Positions 43,870 through 55,104 of a DNA stretch of 64,000 nucleotides are shown piece by piece. Location of the stretch: the NCBI GenBank assembly GCA_015178975.1, contig WHVD01000016.1:744001-808000 (forward strand), in the 5' to 3' direction. This DNA is from Hysterangium stoloniferum (Eukaryota > Basidiomycota > Agaricomycetes > Hysterangiales > Hysterangiaceae). The notes beneath the pieces were generated by a model. It searched no databases, was not told where the DNA came from, and saw only the letters and a program-made list of their open reading frames with translations. The position numbers and the translations under genes are program-made. Position 1 is the stretch's first letter. Every line of letters starts with the position of its first letter.

Positions 43870-44340
43870 CTCATGTTCATGGTTATAGTATCATGATTGG
43901 ACATTGCTTATTCTTTCAATAATTTATTTCAATATTCATCTAATCCAGCACAATCACATTGGATCTTAGCTAAATGTATCCTTCAATATTTTTACACCAC
44001 TTGTGATTTGGAACTATGGTTAGAAGGAGGAGTCCTATGTTTGCACAAATATTCTGATGCTGGCTTTGCTGGAGATATTGAAGATAGGTGACTGACCAGA
44101 GGATATGTGATTTTCCTTGGCTCAAAACCACTAAGCTGATCCTCGAGGAAAGAATCAACTGTAGTGCTTTCACCCACAGAATTGGAGTATACTGCACTTT
44201 CCAAAATGAAAAAATTGAATATTGTATATGAAGAACTGATGGCTATCTTTGAACATTATCAAGGAATAATTGCATTCACTTATAATCAATGGACTTTATG
44301 AAGAATAGAACATATTGAAGTCAAATATCATTTTGTTTGT
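43870..44340 (+). pseudogene. Ty1/copia RNase H remnant
   Basis: Plus-strand blocks: MDIAYSFNNLFQYSSNP, HWILAKCILQYF, YSDAGFAGDIEDR followed by a stop, GYVIFLGSKPLS, SSRKESTVVLSPTELEYTAL. This is the standard copia RNase H order (SDADFAGD, STVALSTTEAEY in the family). In-frame stops are present. Confidence 0.85.
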
Positions 44341-44479
44341 CATTTAATTTAGCTTATTCCTCTTCTCTTTCTGTATGCTCAATATTTGGAACTCTTTGGA
44401 ACTCCAAACATCCACAAGCTCTCTGGCACATATCAGCCCTTTGAAATTAAGGACACATGAGTGTTGTGGAGGGGTGCAG

Positions 44480-45011
44480 TGTTAAGATCTAAGCAAGGGG
44501 GTAAAGGGGGCTCTATATTAGGGGGCTGACAATACATATTGTACTAGTTGGGAGGTCTGACTCTATAAAATGGGTAGAGCTTGGCTTCAACTTATGTATG
44601 TGTTTCACCCTCATATGAACTGTTAAGGTGCTCTAGTATTTCAAACAGAGCAGATAGACTAAAGACAACACTTAGCTCAGTTGACTGGAGGGCTGAAGAC
44701 TTAACAGGGGTAATTTAAGTCAATATTAGAACTGAAGAATAGTAGGGTAAGGATCGAACTAGAAGTGAATATGATGTAGTTAGGATATACTAAAGGTATG
44801 AGGTGGCAAAGTATTGTTTACATGTAGAATAGATGATGGGAGGGCATTAGGATGGCAATGGAATGGAATGACAAAATGGGAAAGCTACAGTGAAACAGGC
44901 GTCAGGGTGCCATGGGCAGTGACACCATGGTCAGGGGTACAGATAGTGGGACACTGGAGGGTGAGGAGGGTAAAACAAGGTTGTGGGGGCCAAATGACTG
45001 GCATCCTAACA
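44480..45011 (+). mobile_element. Solo LTR, family F5 (532 bp)
   Basis: TGTTAAGATC to CATCCTAACA, nested in an F4 LTR. Flanks are TGCAG (44475-44479) and CACAG (45012-45016), a 5-bp duplication with two transitions. It has its own weak copy of the shared motif at 44579-44612. Confidence 0.75.
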
Positions 45012-45061
45012 CACAGCACATAAGCTGAAGCCAAGTCCTGACCCTACCTGGAAGTATCTGA

Positions 45062-45551
45062 GTTCCCAGTGATTTCCTGATAGTTCCCAGTGATTTCCTG
45101 ATAGTTCCCAGTGATTTCCTGATAGTTCCCAGTGATTTCCTGATAGTTCCCAGTGATTTCCTGATAGTTCCCAGTGATTTCCTGATAGTTCCCAGTGATT
45201 TCCTGATAGTTCCCAGTGATTTCCTGATAGTTCCCAGTGATTTCCTGATAGTTCCCAGTGATTTCCTGATAGTTCCCAGTGATTTCCTGATAGTTCCCAG
45301 TGATTTCCTGATAGTTCCCAGTGATTTCCTGATAGTTCCCAGTGATTTCCTGATAGTTCCCAGTGATTTCCTGATAGTTCCCAGTGATTTCCTGATAGTT
45401 CCCAGTGATTTCCTGATAGTTCCCAGTGATTTCCTGATAGTTCCCAGTGATTTCCTGATAGTTCCCAGTGATTTCCTGATAGTTCCCAGTGATTTCCTGA
45501 TAGTTCCCAGTGATTTCCTGATAGTTCCCAGTGATTTCCTGATAGTTCCCA
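45062..45551. repeat. Minisatellite, 21-bp unit x 23
   Basis: The unit starts GTTCCCAGTGATTTCC and repeats identically 23 times (45062-45544) plus a 7-bp part. A single diverged unit occupies the same place in the F4 LTR at 4111-4131 and in the fragment at 9859-9879. Two minus-strand frames are open through it because 21 is a multiple of 3, which is not evidence of coding. Confidence 0.97.
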
Positions 45552-45616
45552 GAATAGGTTTTCAACACAGCACTTAACAGATGGGATGTCTATCCTAAAG
45601 AGGGGGGTAGTGACTA

Positions 45617-46836
45617 TGTTAGAATATGATAATGTGATAAATTGTAATCTCATATCTTGTCTTGTGACTGTATAGGTTCCGACCAGTTCACACATGTGAT
45701 TGTTATATTTAGTTTAGTGTTCACTAGATCTGTAGCATGTTTGTGCACAGATTAGTGCACAGACCATGTATTCTAGTATATAGTTAGTTCAGATGAGGAG
45801 TAGATCCCTCATCTGAAAGCCTAGTTATATCACCAGTTTAGCATCTACTTGCTCTACTCTTAGTGGCATTACTCCAACAGTAGAGAGTCCTTGTACTGTG
45901 ATCCCCAGGCTAGCAGATTATTTGAATACTTTCAGATAACCATTACCCATTGCCACTGTATCTATCATGTCTGACAGTGCAGCTGTTTGGTGGGGTAAAC
46001 TGGATGCATTATTGAGGAGAGCACCACCCTCAATGTCAAATGCTGGAATCAACCAAGCTTTAATGTTGATCTGGACCTTTGTCATCAATATGGCCACAGT
46101 AATGATTGGTTGGGTGCAAGCTACCTTTGTGGAGTTTTGCCAGCTTCCACCATTGGGCACGGTGCAAGTTAAGTCAGCCTCTGTACCCATTAAGTGTATG
46201 AAGTGCTCTGCCAAAGGACACCAAGCTTTGGCCTGTCAGTCCAAAAATCAATTGGCTGTTAGATGATGGATTGCTGCAAATCATAGGCACTGGAAACTTG
46301 TCCCTCCACTTCCCATTTACAGTCCTCCTATCGCCCAGCCTTCTCCCTTCCCGCCTCTTGCCCCTCAGTACGCTGCATTCAGTGCAGATGCTGCCGAGTT
46401 ATGATGGTGGCAAGTGCAGTCAAGAAGAGACCACTCTCATGCCAAGAAGAAAGGCCCATCCACTTCCACACCAGCAGCTACCACCTCCTCATCAAAACCT
46501 AAACTGAAAAAGTAATCTTGCTAGTCATGAGATATTCGATTAAGGGTTGGTGTTAGAACATGATAATGTGATAAATCGTATAGGTTCTGACCAGTTCATG
46601 CATGTGATTGTTATATTTAGTTTAGTGTTCACTAGATCCATAGCACATTCGTGCACAGACCAGTGCACAGACCATGTATTCTAGTATATAGTTAGTTCAG
46701 ATGAGGAGTAGATCCCTCATCTGAAAGCCTAGTTATATCACTGGTTTAGCATCTACTTGCTCTACTCTTAGTGGCTACACTCCAACAGTAGAGAGTCCTC
46801 GTACTGTGATCACCAGGCTAGCAGATTATTCGAATA
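45617..46836 (+). mobile_element. Miniature LTR retroelement, family F6 (1.2 kb, Gag only)
   Basis: The left LTR is 45617-45928 and the right LTR 46551-46836 (the right one lacks about 26 bp near its start). The perfect 5-bp duplication GACTA lies at 45612-45616 and 46837-46841. The ends are TGTTAGAA...TTCGAATA rather than TG...CA. The interior is only 622 bp and codes for a zinc-knuckle protein (45967-46515) and nothing else. Such TR-GAG-like elements need polymerase from another element. Confidence 0.9.
45967..46515 (+). pseudogene. Zinc-knuckle Gag of the F6 element, with two in-frame TGA codons
   Basis: It starts 39 bases after the left LTR. The N-terminal part (MSDSAAVWWGKLDALLRR..) is followed by CMKCSAKGHQALAC, a C-X2-C-X4-H-X4-C knuckle, as used by Gag to bind RNA. 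TGA codons follow the knuckle region (46264-46266) and again at about 46402. Between and after them the same frame is still coding-like: a Pro-rich stretch, then KKKGPSTSTPAATTSSSKPK and a TAA at about 46513. Both stops could be C-to-T changes of CGA. Whether the first 100 codons suffice for function is unknown. Confidence 0.75.
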
Positions 46837-46841
46837 GACTA

Positions 46842-47497
46842 TGCCACAGTAAATCCACAACCTGAAACCCATTTTCACAAACATGCAACTTTCCACATCA
46901 ATCTGTGCTACTTATGTAATATAGATTGTCCTGTAATTGTACTACTAACTAAGATCACAATAAGATGGATTTGGACAGGGATTCTGAATCAGGAATATAA
47001 TAAGTAAACAAATGAATACTTGTTGACAGACAAGTTACCAAGCTGTCTACAGGAAGATCAGTAAGATGTATGGAAAATATGAAGAACTCGCAGAAATCAG
47101 TGGATGCTATACATATAGAATACCACTGTATCGAGGATCCATAAAATATTATATTTCTAGGGACTTTTGACAATTTCCGGGGATTTAATATTTTCACCAT
47201 TATTTCATGATCTAATATCCTATGTCAAGCTCATGGTAACTGAATATTGCATTTGGATTGTACGACATAATATCTAGCATTAAGAAAAAAGTCCGAAAAA
47301 AGTCCAAGTGACATCATGAGACCAAACCTGAGGAAGTCAAATGACTACCGCAATTACAACTAGAATTAAAGAAAGTCCATTTTAAAGTAAAATCCGTTCA
47401 AAACCAATAAGACGACTTAAACCGCTAACTAAAGCTGTCCATGTAAGGAGTCCAGGAAAAGAAACTCACGAATTCCGCGGTTGTAACCAGTGGGTCT
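46842..47497. other. Unassigned region with an F4 LTR fragment
   Basis: 46930-47050 resembles 3470-3600 (GATCACAATAAGA, AACAAATGAATACTTG, ACAAGTTACCAA). From about 47200 the sequence is ordinary host-like DNA leading to the next gene's 3' end. Confidence 0.5.
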
Positions 47498-49422
47498 CTA
47501 CGAGTGAACGGGGGAAGCGGGTGCATGGCGCTTCTGAAGGTTACGTTTCTTGATGGCGGGGGAGACAGAGACAGTGGGTAGGCTGGTGCAACTGGAGGAC
47601 TTGGCAACCGGGTGAGGCTCAGGGGTGGGACTGATGCCTTGATGCCATGTGGAAGTGCCGTAGACACCCATTGGGAGGCTGCAGGGTGTAAATGAGGAAG
47701 AGGAGGGTGGAGAATTATATGAAGATTGCCTACTCGTTGTCCGCAAGGCAATTTTCGAAGACACCCGAGTCGTAGTTGGCAGCTAGAATAAGAGAAGTTA
47801 TGGGAGAGGTTGTGGATGAAAAATGGTGGAAAGGCGTACGCATGTTCTGAGGAATTCATTTGGTTAGTGCCACAAGTGTATTTTGATACGAAGACATACC
47901 CAGAAGCAACCCATCAGGTCGTACTATAAACATTAGGGTGAGCATTTGATTAGCTATATCTGGTAAAATTAAGTCATACAATGTGTTGGCAGTTCTCCGC
48001 GGCATTAGGGCCAGTCTAATTCACTCAATATTAACTTCGAAACCGATAGCATAACCGATACGACATACACAAGCACGGAAACAGAACTGAGCATCAGAGA
48101 TGAATGAGGTCCACTCGTGATATTGCAAGTTAGTTCCAAAGGTGTTGCCATATACGAGTCCACCGACTAGAAATAAATGCAGATCAGCCCCCTGCGGCCG
48201 GTACAACCCGTAAATCAAGCCAGAAGACATACTGGGGTTTCCATTGCCATCGGCACCGTGAGGGTCGAGTTCACCTCCGGCATCGCCTTTCGGGACGTTG
48301 ATCTTGGTGAAGTCGCCAGAACCGGTGACTTGGACGTAGTCCTTTGTTTGGACGAAGTGAACACCATTGAGGACACCGTTCGGGATAGTGCGGGTACCAC
48401 GACCAGATTTAGTGCACCAAGCTACTTCTACACGTTCAGTGTCACCGATGGTGCCATTGTTGGGTTTCGGAGGAGCCCAACTGTGTCAGAATAATGTGAT
48501 TTGAATCGTCGTTTTAGTATTTGAAATCAAGAGTATTACTAACAGACAAAAATCTGTCGCGTCACTTTGTGTAAATTTAGTATGTTGGCCTACGAGAAGA
48601 CTCTGATGGGTAAACTAAAAATGCGTACTTGATCCAAGCGGTTTGACACATGGAAGTCTGAGAGGATGTTGTACCGCAGTTGTTGGTGCCTACTTGTCCG
48701 TCTTCCGATTTGTCGGGGAGTGCAGTGGCCAAGTAGCCAGCATTCCAAACCTGCGTGAATTTTTTTTTCATAAGGGTGCGACTAGGTAAAGAGCAGTATA
48801 TTATTATATACTTGATTAATATCCCCACTCCCACATGACCACATTTGGATCTACGAAATTGCTATCAATTTCTCTGGATACCATAGATGAAACTAAACGT
48901 ACTGGGTTATCGTCCGCAAGACTTCCACTGGTCAGATCCAAGCATTTTCCGTGGTTTATCCATGTGAGTCTATTATCATACGTATAGAACATTTTTTGAT
49001 TGGCATTTTCAGAGCATGTCCAAATTTGCATGTGCGTCCCGTCTTTGGTGTTTCCACCGGGAACATCAAGACATTTGTTGCCAAAGATCCGAACCGTGCC
49101 TTCACTGAATGTCCACTGCTGGGATGTTGCACCAGTACACGTTTGGAGAGTGACGGCTGCGCCATCAGTGTCGGAACTGGCGGTTACGCATTTTGCTTCG
49201 TGAACAGGTTTGAGTCAGGACGGACAGCATGGAAGTAAGGGCTCACCAGCGCTGAGACCAGGCTGCAGCAAAAGAGCTCCTCGCTGTCTTAAAAGTAAGT
49301 AACTTTCAACTTTTCGCCTGTACTTGATCTTTATACACATGAGGAACTTACGGGGGTGTTTGCGCTGAGACCAACACAGCCGCGAGAACGACGAGGGCAG
49401 AAGCAGCCTTTAAGGAAAGCAT
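47498..49422 (-). CDS. Secreted ricin-B-lectin / macrofage-activating-glycoprotein-like protein
   Basis: Twelve exons on the minus strand: 49422-49352, 49287-49247, 49195-48903, 48750-48629, 48564-48544, 48480-48233, 48166-48069, 48015-47980, 47923-47900, 47846-47840, 47782-47734, 47678-47498. They join in frame to 396 codons. Residues 1-20 are a signal peptide (LVVLAAVLVSA, then QTP). Next is a ricin-type beta-trefoil lectin segment (KCVTASSDTDG, KCLDVPGGN, KCLDLTSG), a sugar-binding fold. The larger C-terminal part (GELDPHGADGNGNP, GLVYGNTFG, YHEWTSF) matches my memory of basidiomycete proteins annotated 'macrofage activating glycoprotein'. The tail is Ser/Pro-rich. Exons of 21, 24 and 7 nt are supported by frame and by the residues they supply. 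The second-exon acceptor is the least certain. No defect is seen. The molecular role is unknown; a cell-wall or secreted function is likely. Confidence 0.85.
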
Positions 49423-52400
49423 TATAGGAGGAAGAATATATGGAAAGGAGTGTCGATTTAAAGGAGAGTGGGCACGCTGGGTGGGGCTTCAGGGAACGAA
49501 CGATCACGGGGGGACGAAAAGGTCTGACGCACATGTCTCTTCAAGTATATAAACATTAGCGCCCGGCTAGACCAGGATGCAATGGATTGTGGTCGGCTGA
49601 GTCGGCTTTTGCCTCAGAGGGCTGGAATGAATTGTAGGTGGCAGTGCCAAAGGGGTGGCGGAACGCGAAAGTGAGATATTCACAAGTAATACCCGATACA
49701 CGCCGGCAACTGCTGGCCAGTGGTGTACAACGGTGGCCACCACTGCTAGCCAATGCGTTTCAGCGTTATCCAGCACTCTTGAATAACAGACACACATCAC
49801 ACCGTGGCAATTGGTGACAAGAGAGTGTTAGACGATTGGACGAGTTCTGAGCATGAAACTTGAACAGTAGGCGTCGGTGAACTCATTAATCTGTTCATTC
49901 AGATTTTGCAAACAGTCCTGTTCACCGAGAAGTAATCCGGAGAGCGAGAGTTATAGCTTGTCGTCAACAGTGAGTCAAAACCCTCTGTTTATATTAGTCT
50001 TGCTGACTGGCCTCGTACATGATTAGGAGGACGGGCGTTCAAGCCCTGTTGACATGATTTGTTAGGACGTAGATAGTCAATCTTGTCCTGTTTATCAACA
50101 CGAGGAGCCCAGGTACCTCTTTGTTGTCTCTCGGAAACCTGTCCTTCCTAACGACATGCTATTAAGTCTGCTCAAAGCATTCTACAGACTCTTCCAAGTT
50201 GAGATGCAATGTGGAAAATTCTAGGGAAAACCCCGCTTCTTCCCATTTTTACCCAGAGGAAAACCAACCAAAAGCTACCATTGTGTAATGTGGAACTCTA
50301 GAAGATCGGGGATAGATGTTGCAAGGGACCATAGATATTGTATGCACTCATATATTTTACATTTGCATTGATGGAACTCATCAAATTTATTTGACATTTT
50401 CTGTCTGAAGTGGGCCAGGAAGCAACAATCCTCCCCAATGGGTTTACAGTTTATTAACTTGGATCAGCTACAGAGTCATGTAGAATATACATCGCATCAT
50501 TGGTCATGAATTCTTTGATGTATGGGACTCAAAAATCTAGCCGGCAAGTTAACTAATGTAAATCACGTATTTAACCCATAGGCCCATTGTTTTAAAGGCT
50601 TTTCATCTGGTGATATTATGCAATTTCGTCCGAGCGGTATGATGTGAAGAGGTAGATGAAATGTGTCGGACGAGGAACAATCATCGACGTTAAGGACATC
50701 ATGTGCAGTCAAGTCTTGTGTATTTAAGCACTACGTTTCTGTTTTCTCACCCCCTCAATTCGCATCAGTCCCCATGATGATCACGCGTTGGCCAGAAAGG
50801 CTCAAACCCTGCACCGGCAGATTCTTTGTGATTTTTCTCAATGCTGATGCTTACAGTAACTTTTGCCATTCGGTTTCATTATGATTTGTTATACATTGAC
50901 GATCTTCGGCTCACACCATTTTACACTGTTTTGTTGAAGTATTGCGAGCCAGAAGCTACAAGAAGATTAGTAAGCTTGGTCACTAACGAGTTTGACGGAG
51001 CTTAAACAAACGCGAAATATCATTCATTGCTAACGCTCGGGATTTTCACCGAAAGCATGTTTCAGAGTAACCATGGTATATTTTGGCACCGCCTACTGTG
51101 GCACTGCATGCAGGCTTGGTGTCAAATAGTATGTAGCTTTCCATGGTGCAACATCGCTGACCTGTTGAATAGTAATATTATGGTGCTGACCAGCAATCTT
51201 TAACAGTGTACTACACGGTTTCCTTGGTTTCCGATGACCAGGGTCCTGGAGAGCAACGGATTGATGGGGGAAATGTCACCAATGGAAACAGACGCTGGTG
51301 GGGTGCTATCTAGCAATTATTAACTGTCTAACAAGAACTTTGGTCTCTGTCATTTTTTCATGATTCTGAACAAGGGAATAGAGTTCTATTGCGTCGCTAC
51401 CGCTCTTTTGCGTGACCAGAAAAGATCGGGCCGTGCTTAAGCCCGCGGAAGTGAAAATACATGAAGTCTATTGGATATATCTAAGGGTGAGCAGAAGGGT
51501 GAGTTTAAAAATTTAAGCGGAACGCGAAGTCTTTGATGACTATCGAGCAGAATTGAGATGAAACAAGATGAAGAGGTATGGAACATGGAATGCAGTATAT
51601 ATAGAAAGAGGAGAGAACAAAGGGGAAAGTAAAACAGGGAGAACAAAGAAATAATGAGTGGCCCAAAGTGATCAAGCTTTGCCTTAGAAAATAATATCAC
51701 GTGGACAAACTAATTTGTCCAAATCAATTATATGGGATGTTTCTTGGCAAAAAGAGTAATAGCATGCTGAAACGATAGCTAACAGCCTAATTGAATAAAT
51801 CACATATTCCCAGATAAAAACGCCAACTAGCTGGTGCTGATTTTTGAGGAGGGGGAAATCGTACTAGTTACGTCCGGGGCCATCATCAATTATCCGGTAT
51901 TTTTTATGTCAAGCAATCCAGGAAAAAGGAGTTAGCGTCGGCCCGAAAGGCTTGATACGGAAGCAGCGCCTATACGGCGCAAAATAATAGCCATGATCAA
52001 AGTTATTCACACCGGGAAAGGTCTTAGCTCCAAGAATTTGTAGGATCCTCAGTAGAGGCTTATTTTATATAAACTCGGCCAATCACTCATCAGATCCTTA
52101 ACCGAGTTCATGTCAATTAACGATCCAGCATGTGATTGACGGATTTAGAATCCAACCAACTTGTAGATCCTTAAAAGATCCTTCAAAGATCTATATGGGA
52201 GTTAAAATCGGTCAAGGATCTAACATGTGATTGCAGGGTTTAGAATTTAAAGAACTTTTGGATCCTCAAAAGGTCCCTTACCAATTGTAACTCTTATAAC
52301 GATTCAATGGATGATTGTTGGAGTTTATTTAAAATAAGGTTCTACTAAGGATCCTAAATGTTTTTGGGGAGGGGTTATCCCGGTGTCACTGACTGCGTTT

Positions 52401-52782
52401 GATAAAGTAGAGCTAGGTGCCTCACTATAAGAAGTTGTAAAAAGGGTAATAAACTGTCTGAACCAGGAATATTGATGTTCGATGCTTGGTTCTCGACACA
52501 GATCATCGTCGTTTCCAGGGTAGACTTGAGCTTTGTATAGAACGTTAGTAGCCGAATATGGACAAAGGCAAAGATTGAGCTATTCCATTTACTACGGACG
52601 TCTCATGGTGGAATATCGCCTCAAATGTTTACACTAGAGGCAGGTGTTATATAAATCTGTTAAGCGCGAAAAAAGTCAGAAACGTATGTGCGTGACGATG
52701 TGACACAAGTGACGTCGACCTCAAGGGCTTAGAGCTGCAACAGAGCAGTCAAGGTTACCTCATCTCTCAACCACCGGATACC
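49423..52782. other. Long intergenic region
   Basis: No gene was recognised in 3.3 kb. A short open frame at 50663-50884 (+) and another at 51437-51700 (-) have no supporting features. An imperfect two-copy repeat with GATCCAGCATGTGATTG / GATCTAACATGTGATTG lies at about 52117-52185 and 52216-52283, rich in AGATCC/GGATCC words. A pyrimidine-rich stretch just before 52783 fits the RMD1-like gene's leader. Confidence 0.4.
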
Positions 52783-54603
52783 ATGTCACGTCCAAATCTC
52801 GCAAGGGTATCCTCGGATCCGATAGTGATAGAAATCCCCGGTGCCCGCCCTACACGCTCGCGTCCCTTTCAGCCGCTTCCCGAAACCTCGACTCGTCCCC
52901 GGGGGGCCTCGATCACCAATACAATCGCACCTGCAGTCCCCAAGTTATCCCGAACATCGAAGACATCCCAGAGACACGTTGTATTGCCTTCTGAGCCGCA
53001 GACACAACCGCTGCCTGATGAGGTTGTGATTCCCACGCAGGCCGGACGAAGCGAGGGGGAAAGGATGTCGAAGGAGGAGCGGCAACGATCGGGATATAGC
53101 AGACTCACGGCATATTCAGTTGCGGAGGGTATTAGGATGAAGCATCTTGCTCCTTTTTTGAAGCGGGAACATGGAGTGCTGCCAAGAATATTTGATGAAG
53201 CGATTTACGTCGTATGTCCTGTCGTCTTTACTGCAAGTTCAAATTAATTAATACGAAATATGTATTACGTATTATACAGGTCTATCACCTCCCTTTATTG
53301 CCAGGATACGCTGGGAATGTAAATGTGCGCTCATCTGCGCCTACACATGGCAAGGCAATTCTCTCTCGTATGTCGGAAGCAGAAGAGTATGGATATGAGG
53401 GGAGGTACTTCCCAGATACCGAGGAAGCATCCAATTTTAACGAGGATGGCTATATATCGTCGTCTCCAAATATGAATATAAGACCTCCTGTGGGGCATCG
53501 TCAACGGACCCCGAGAGAACGACCGGAGGACCAGATTGGAGAAGCCGTATTCTTTTCCTACGGCGTTGCAGTTTTCTTCGGGTTCAGTGAGAGTCAGGAG
53601 AGGGACATTTTAGATGATTTGGATGAGGCAGAGGCGTGGATACGCATGCGGCTTGAAGACGATTGGGAGATTGAGGAGTGCCATTACGTGGTGAGTTGCT
53701 CCGGGGTCGCGAGCAAATGAATATGGCTCACAATCCAGCAGCACGACTCGACCGTGGAGTTTCCTCGGATATATAACGATTTCTTCAGTCAGTCTCCCAC
53801 ATCATCGTCTTCATCGTCTTCCCTTGCTAACCCGCGTTCTCCAGCCCTCCGCTCCCGCTCCCACCTCCTCAGCCTCTCAGTCGCTCATGCACTTGCACAA
53901 TCCACCCTGCTGGCGCATTATGAAACACTAGCCTCCCGTGTTGTCCTTAACCCTTCTACCACACAAATTCCGAAAGAGCTCGCAACAACAGGCTCTCTTA
54001 AGCTAACCCGTGGCGACGCTCTCCGCCTTACAGGAAAACTTTTCAAGCTACGCACAGACATAAATCTCGTATCAAATGTGCTTGATGTGCCGGAATTGTT
54101 CTGGAGCGAGGCAAGTTTGAAAGGGTTGTATGACGCGATGAGGGAGTATTTGGAGATCGGCCCTAGGGTGACCGTGTTGAATGAGAGGCTGAGTGTTGCG
54201 AATGATTTGGTGAGTAATGACTTGGGTATTTTTGGTTTGCGTGTTTTGATTGTGTTGATATGTGTAGTTAGATCTCATACATGATCATGTGAATAGCGGA
54301 GCTATGCACCGCATAACGTGGATTATCATCTGGTGCGTCGCGTTGACGTTTCCATTGTCACGTTAGAGTATTTATAACAATTATCTCAGGCTGATTGTTG
54401 TCGCATGCCTAGTCGAGTTGGTGCGTCATCTTCATCATTATAACCATCTAACATTTCATCTGAGCTCCTCACGTTCACAGGGCGAAGTCCTCGCACGTGT
54501 CGTGGTACATACAGGAGCTTCGTCATCGATACAACCTGTAGCAACGATCACACCGGAAGATGCATTACGAGCAGTGCACAGGCTTATGATGCAAGAATCG
54601 TGA
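52783..54603 (+). CDS. RMD1-type DUF155 membrane protein
   Basis: Six exons: 52783-53211, 53280-53690, 53739-54209, 54268-54332, 54390-54420, 54481-54603, joining in frame to 509 codons. Family: DUF155 (yeast Rmd1/Rmd8, human RMND1, fission-yeast Sif2/Sif3). Residues 1-100 are Pro/Ser/Arg-rich and probably disordered. Then come YSVAEGIRMKHL with HGVLPRIFDEAIYVVYHLPLL and NVRSS, and the DUF155 core: FFSYGVAVFFGFSESQERDI, WEIEECHYV, FPRIYNDFF, LSVAHALAQSTLLAHYE, LKLTRGDALRLTGKLFKLR, LVSNVLDVPELFWSE and MREYLEIGPRVTVLNERLSV. A hydrophobic C-terminal segment (ITWIIIWLIVVACLVEL) is a likely membrane anchor, as in the family. Rmd1 relatives are cytosolic or mitochondrial and the human one supports mitochondrial translation, but which role this one has cannot be read from sequence. 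It appears intact. Confidence 0.92.
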
Positions 54604-55104
54604 TAAATGGACTAGCTTCATTAGCTCGGCTGAGAAGTCTGTGCCGAGGTTAGCTGGTGCTTCCTGTGAGCGTTTTCGGTTGTTGAGATATAGTGAGAAT
54701 GGACATATGATGCATGGGACACTTCACATACATACATAGATTCAATTAGTACCATGCTATGATCAGTGCTTTGAGATTTGAAAATCTGACAAGTGCCCAA
54801 TACTTTGAGACGAGTTTTGTGGTTACTTTCCGTTTCCGGTGTAGACAGAACAGTATTCCTTTCTCCATGAGTGTGTAGGAGGAGCTGTTTCGACCAGGCA
54901 TGATTCTGAAATGCATAGATATTGGTTGATTACTCTACATAAAATTCATTAGTACCACGATCCTTATTCCTAAGTACCGATTCAAGCCGCCCCCAATAAG
55001 CAAGGCTCTGGCGTGTGGGGACTTTTTTTTTTCAATTTTTGGCCTTTACAGCCACGCCACACACATGCCAATCGTACAAATTATTGCCACCGTTCAACGT
55101 CATA
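54604..55104. other. Convergent intergenic spacer
   Basis: It separates two genes that run towards each other (RMD1-like on the plus strand, LSm8 on the minus strand). There is a GCT/AGC-rich near-palindrome just after the stop (TTAGCTCGGC...GCCGAGGTTAGC). Otherwise featureless. Confidence 0.5.

Larger units (their letters stand above)
44345..45610 (-). mobile_element. LTR family F4, expanded form, interrupted by an F5 solo LTR
   Basis: The left part (44345-44479) matches 3920-4060 (TTTCTGTATGCTC, GGAACTCTTTGGAACTC, AATTAAGGAC) and the right part (45012-45600) matches 4064-4175. The break falls inside the shared U3 motif, where the F5 LTR has inserted. The right part contains the 21-bp minisatellite. 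Confidence 0.75.

Noticed and set aside
45006..45695. Long minus-strand frames of repeated GNHWELS or NYQEITG
   Set aside because: They are produced by the 21-bp minisatellite inside an LTR. No start context or non-repeat domain.
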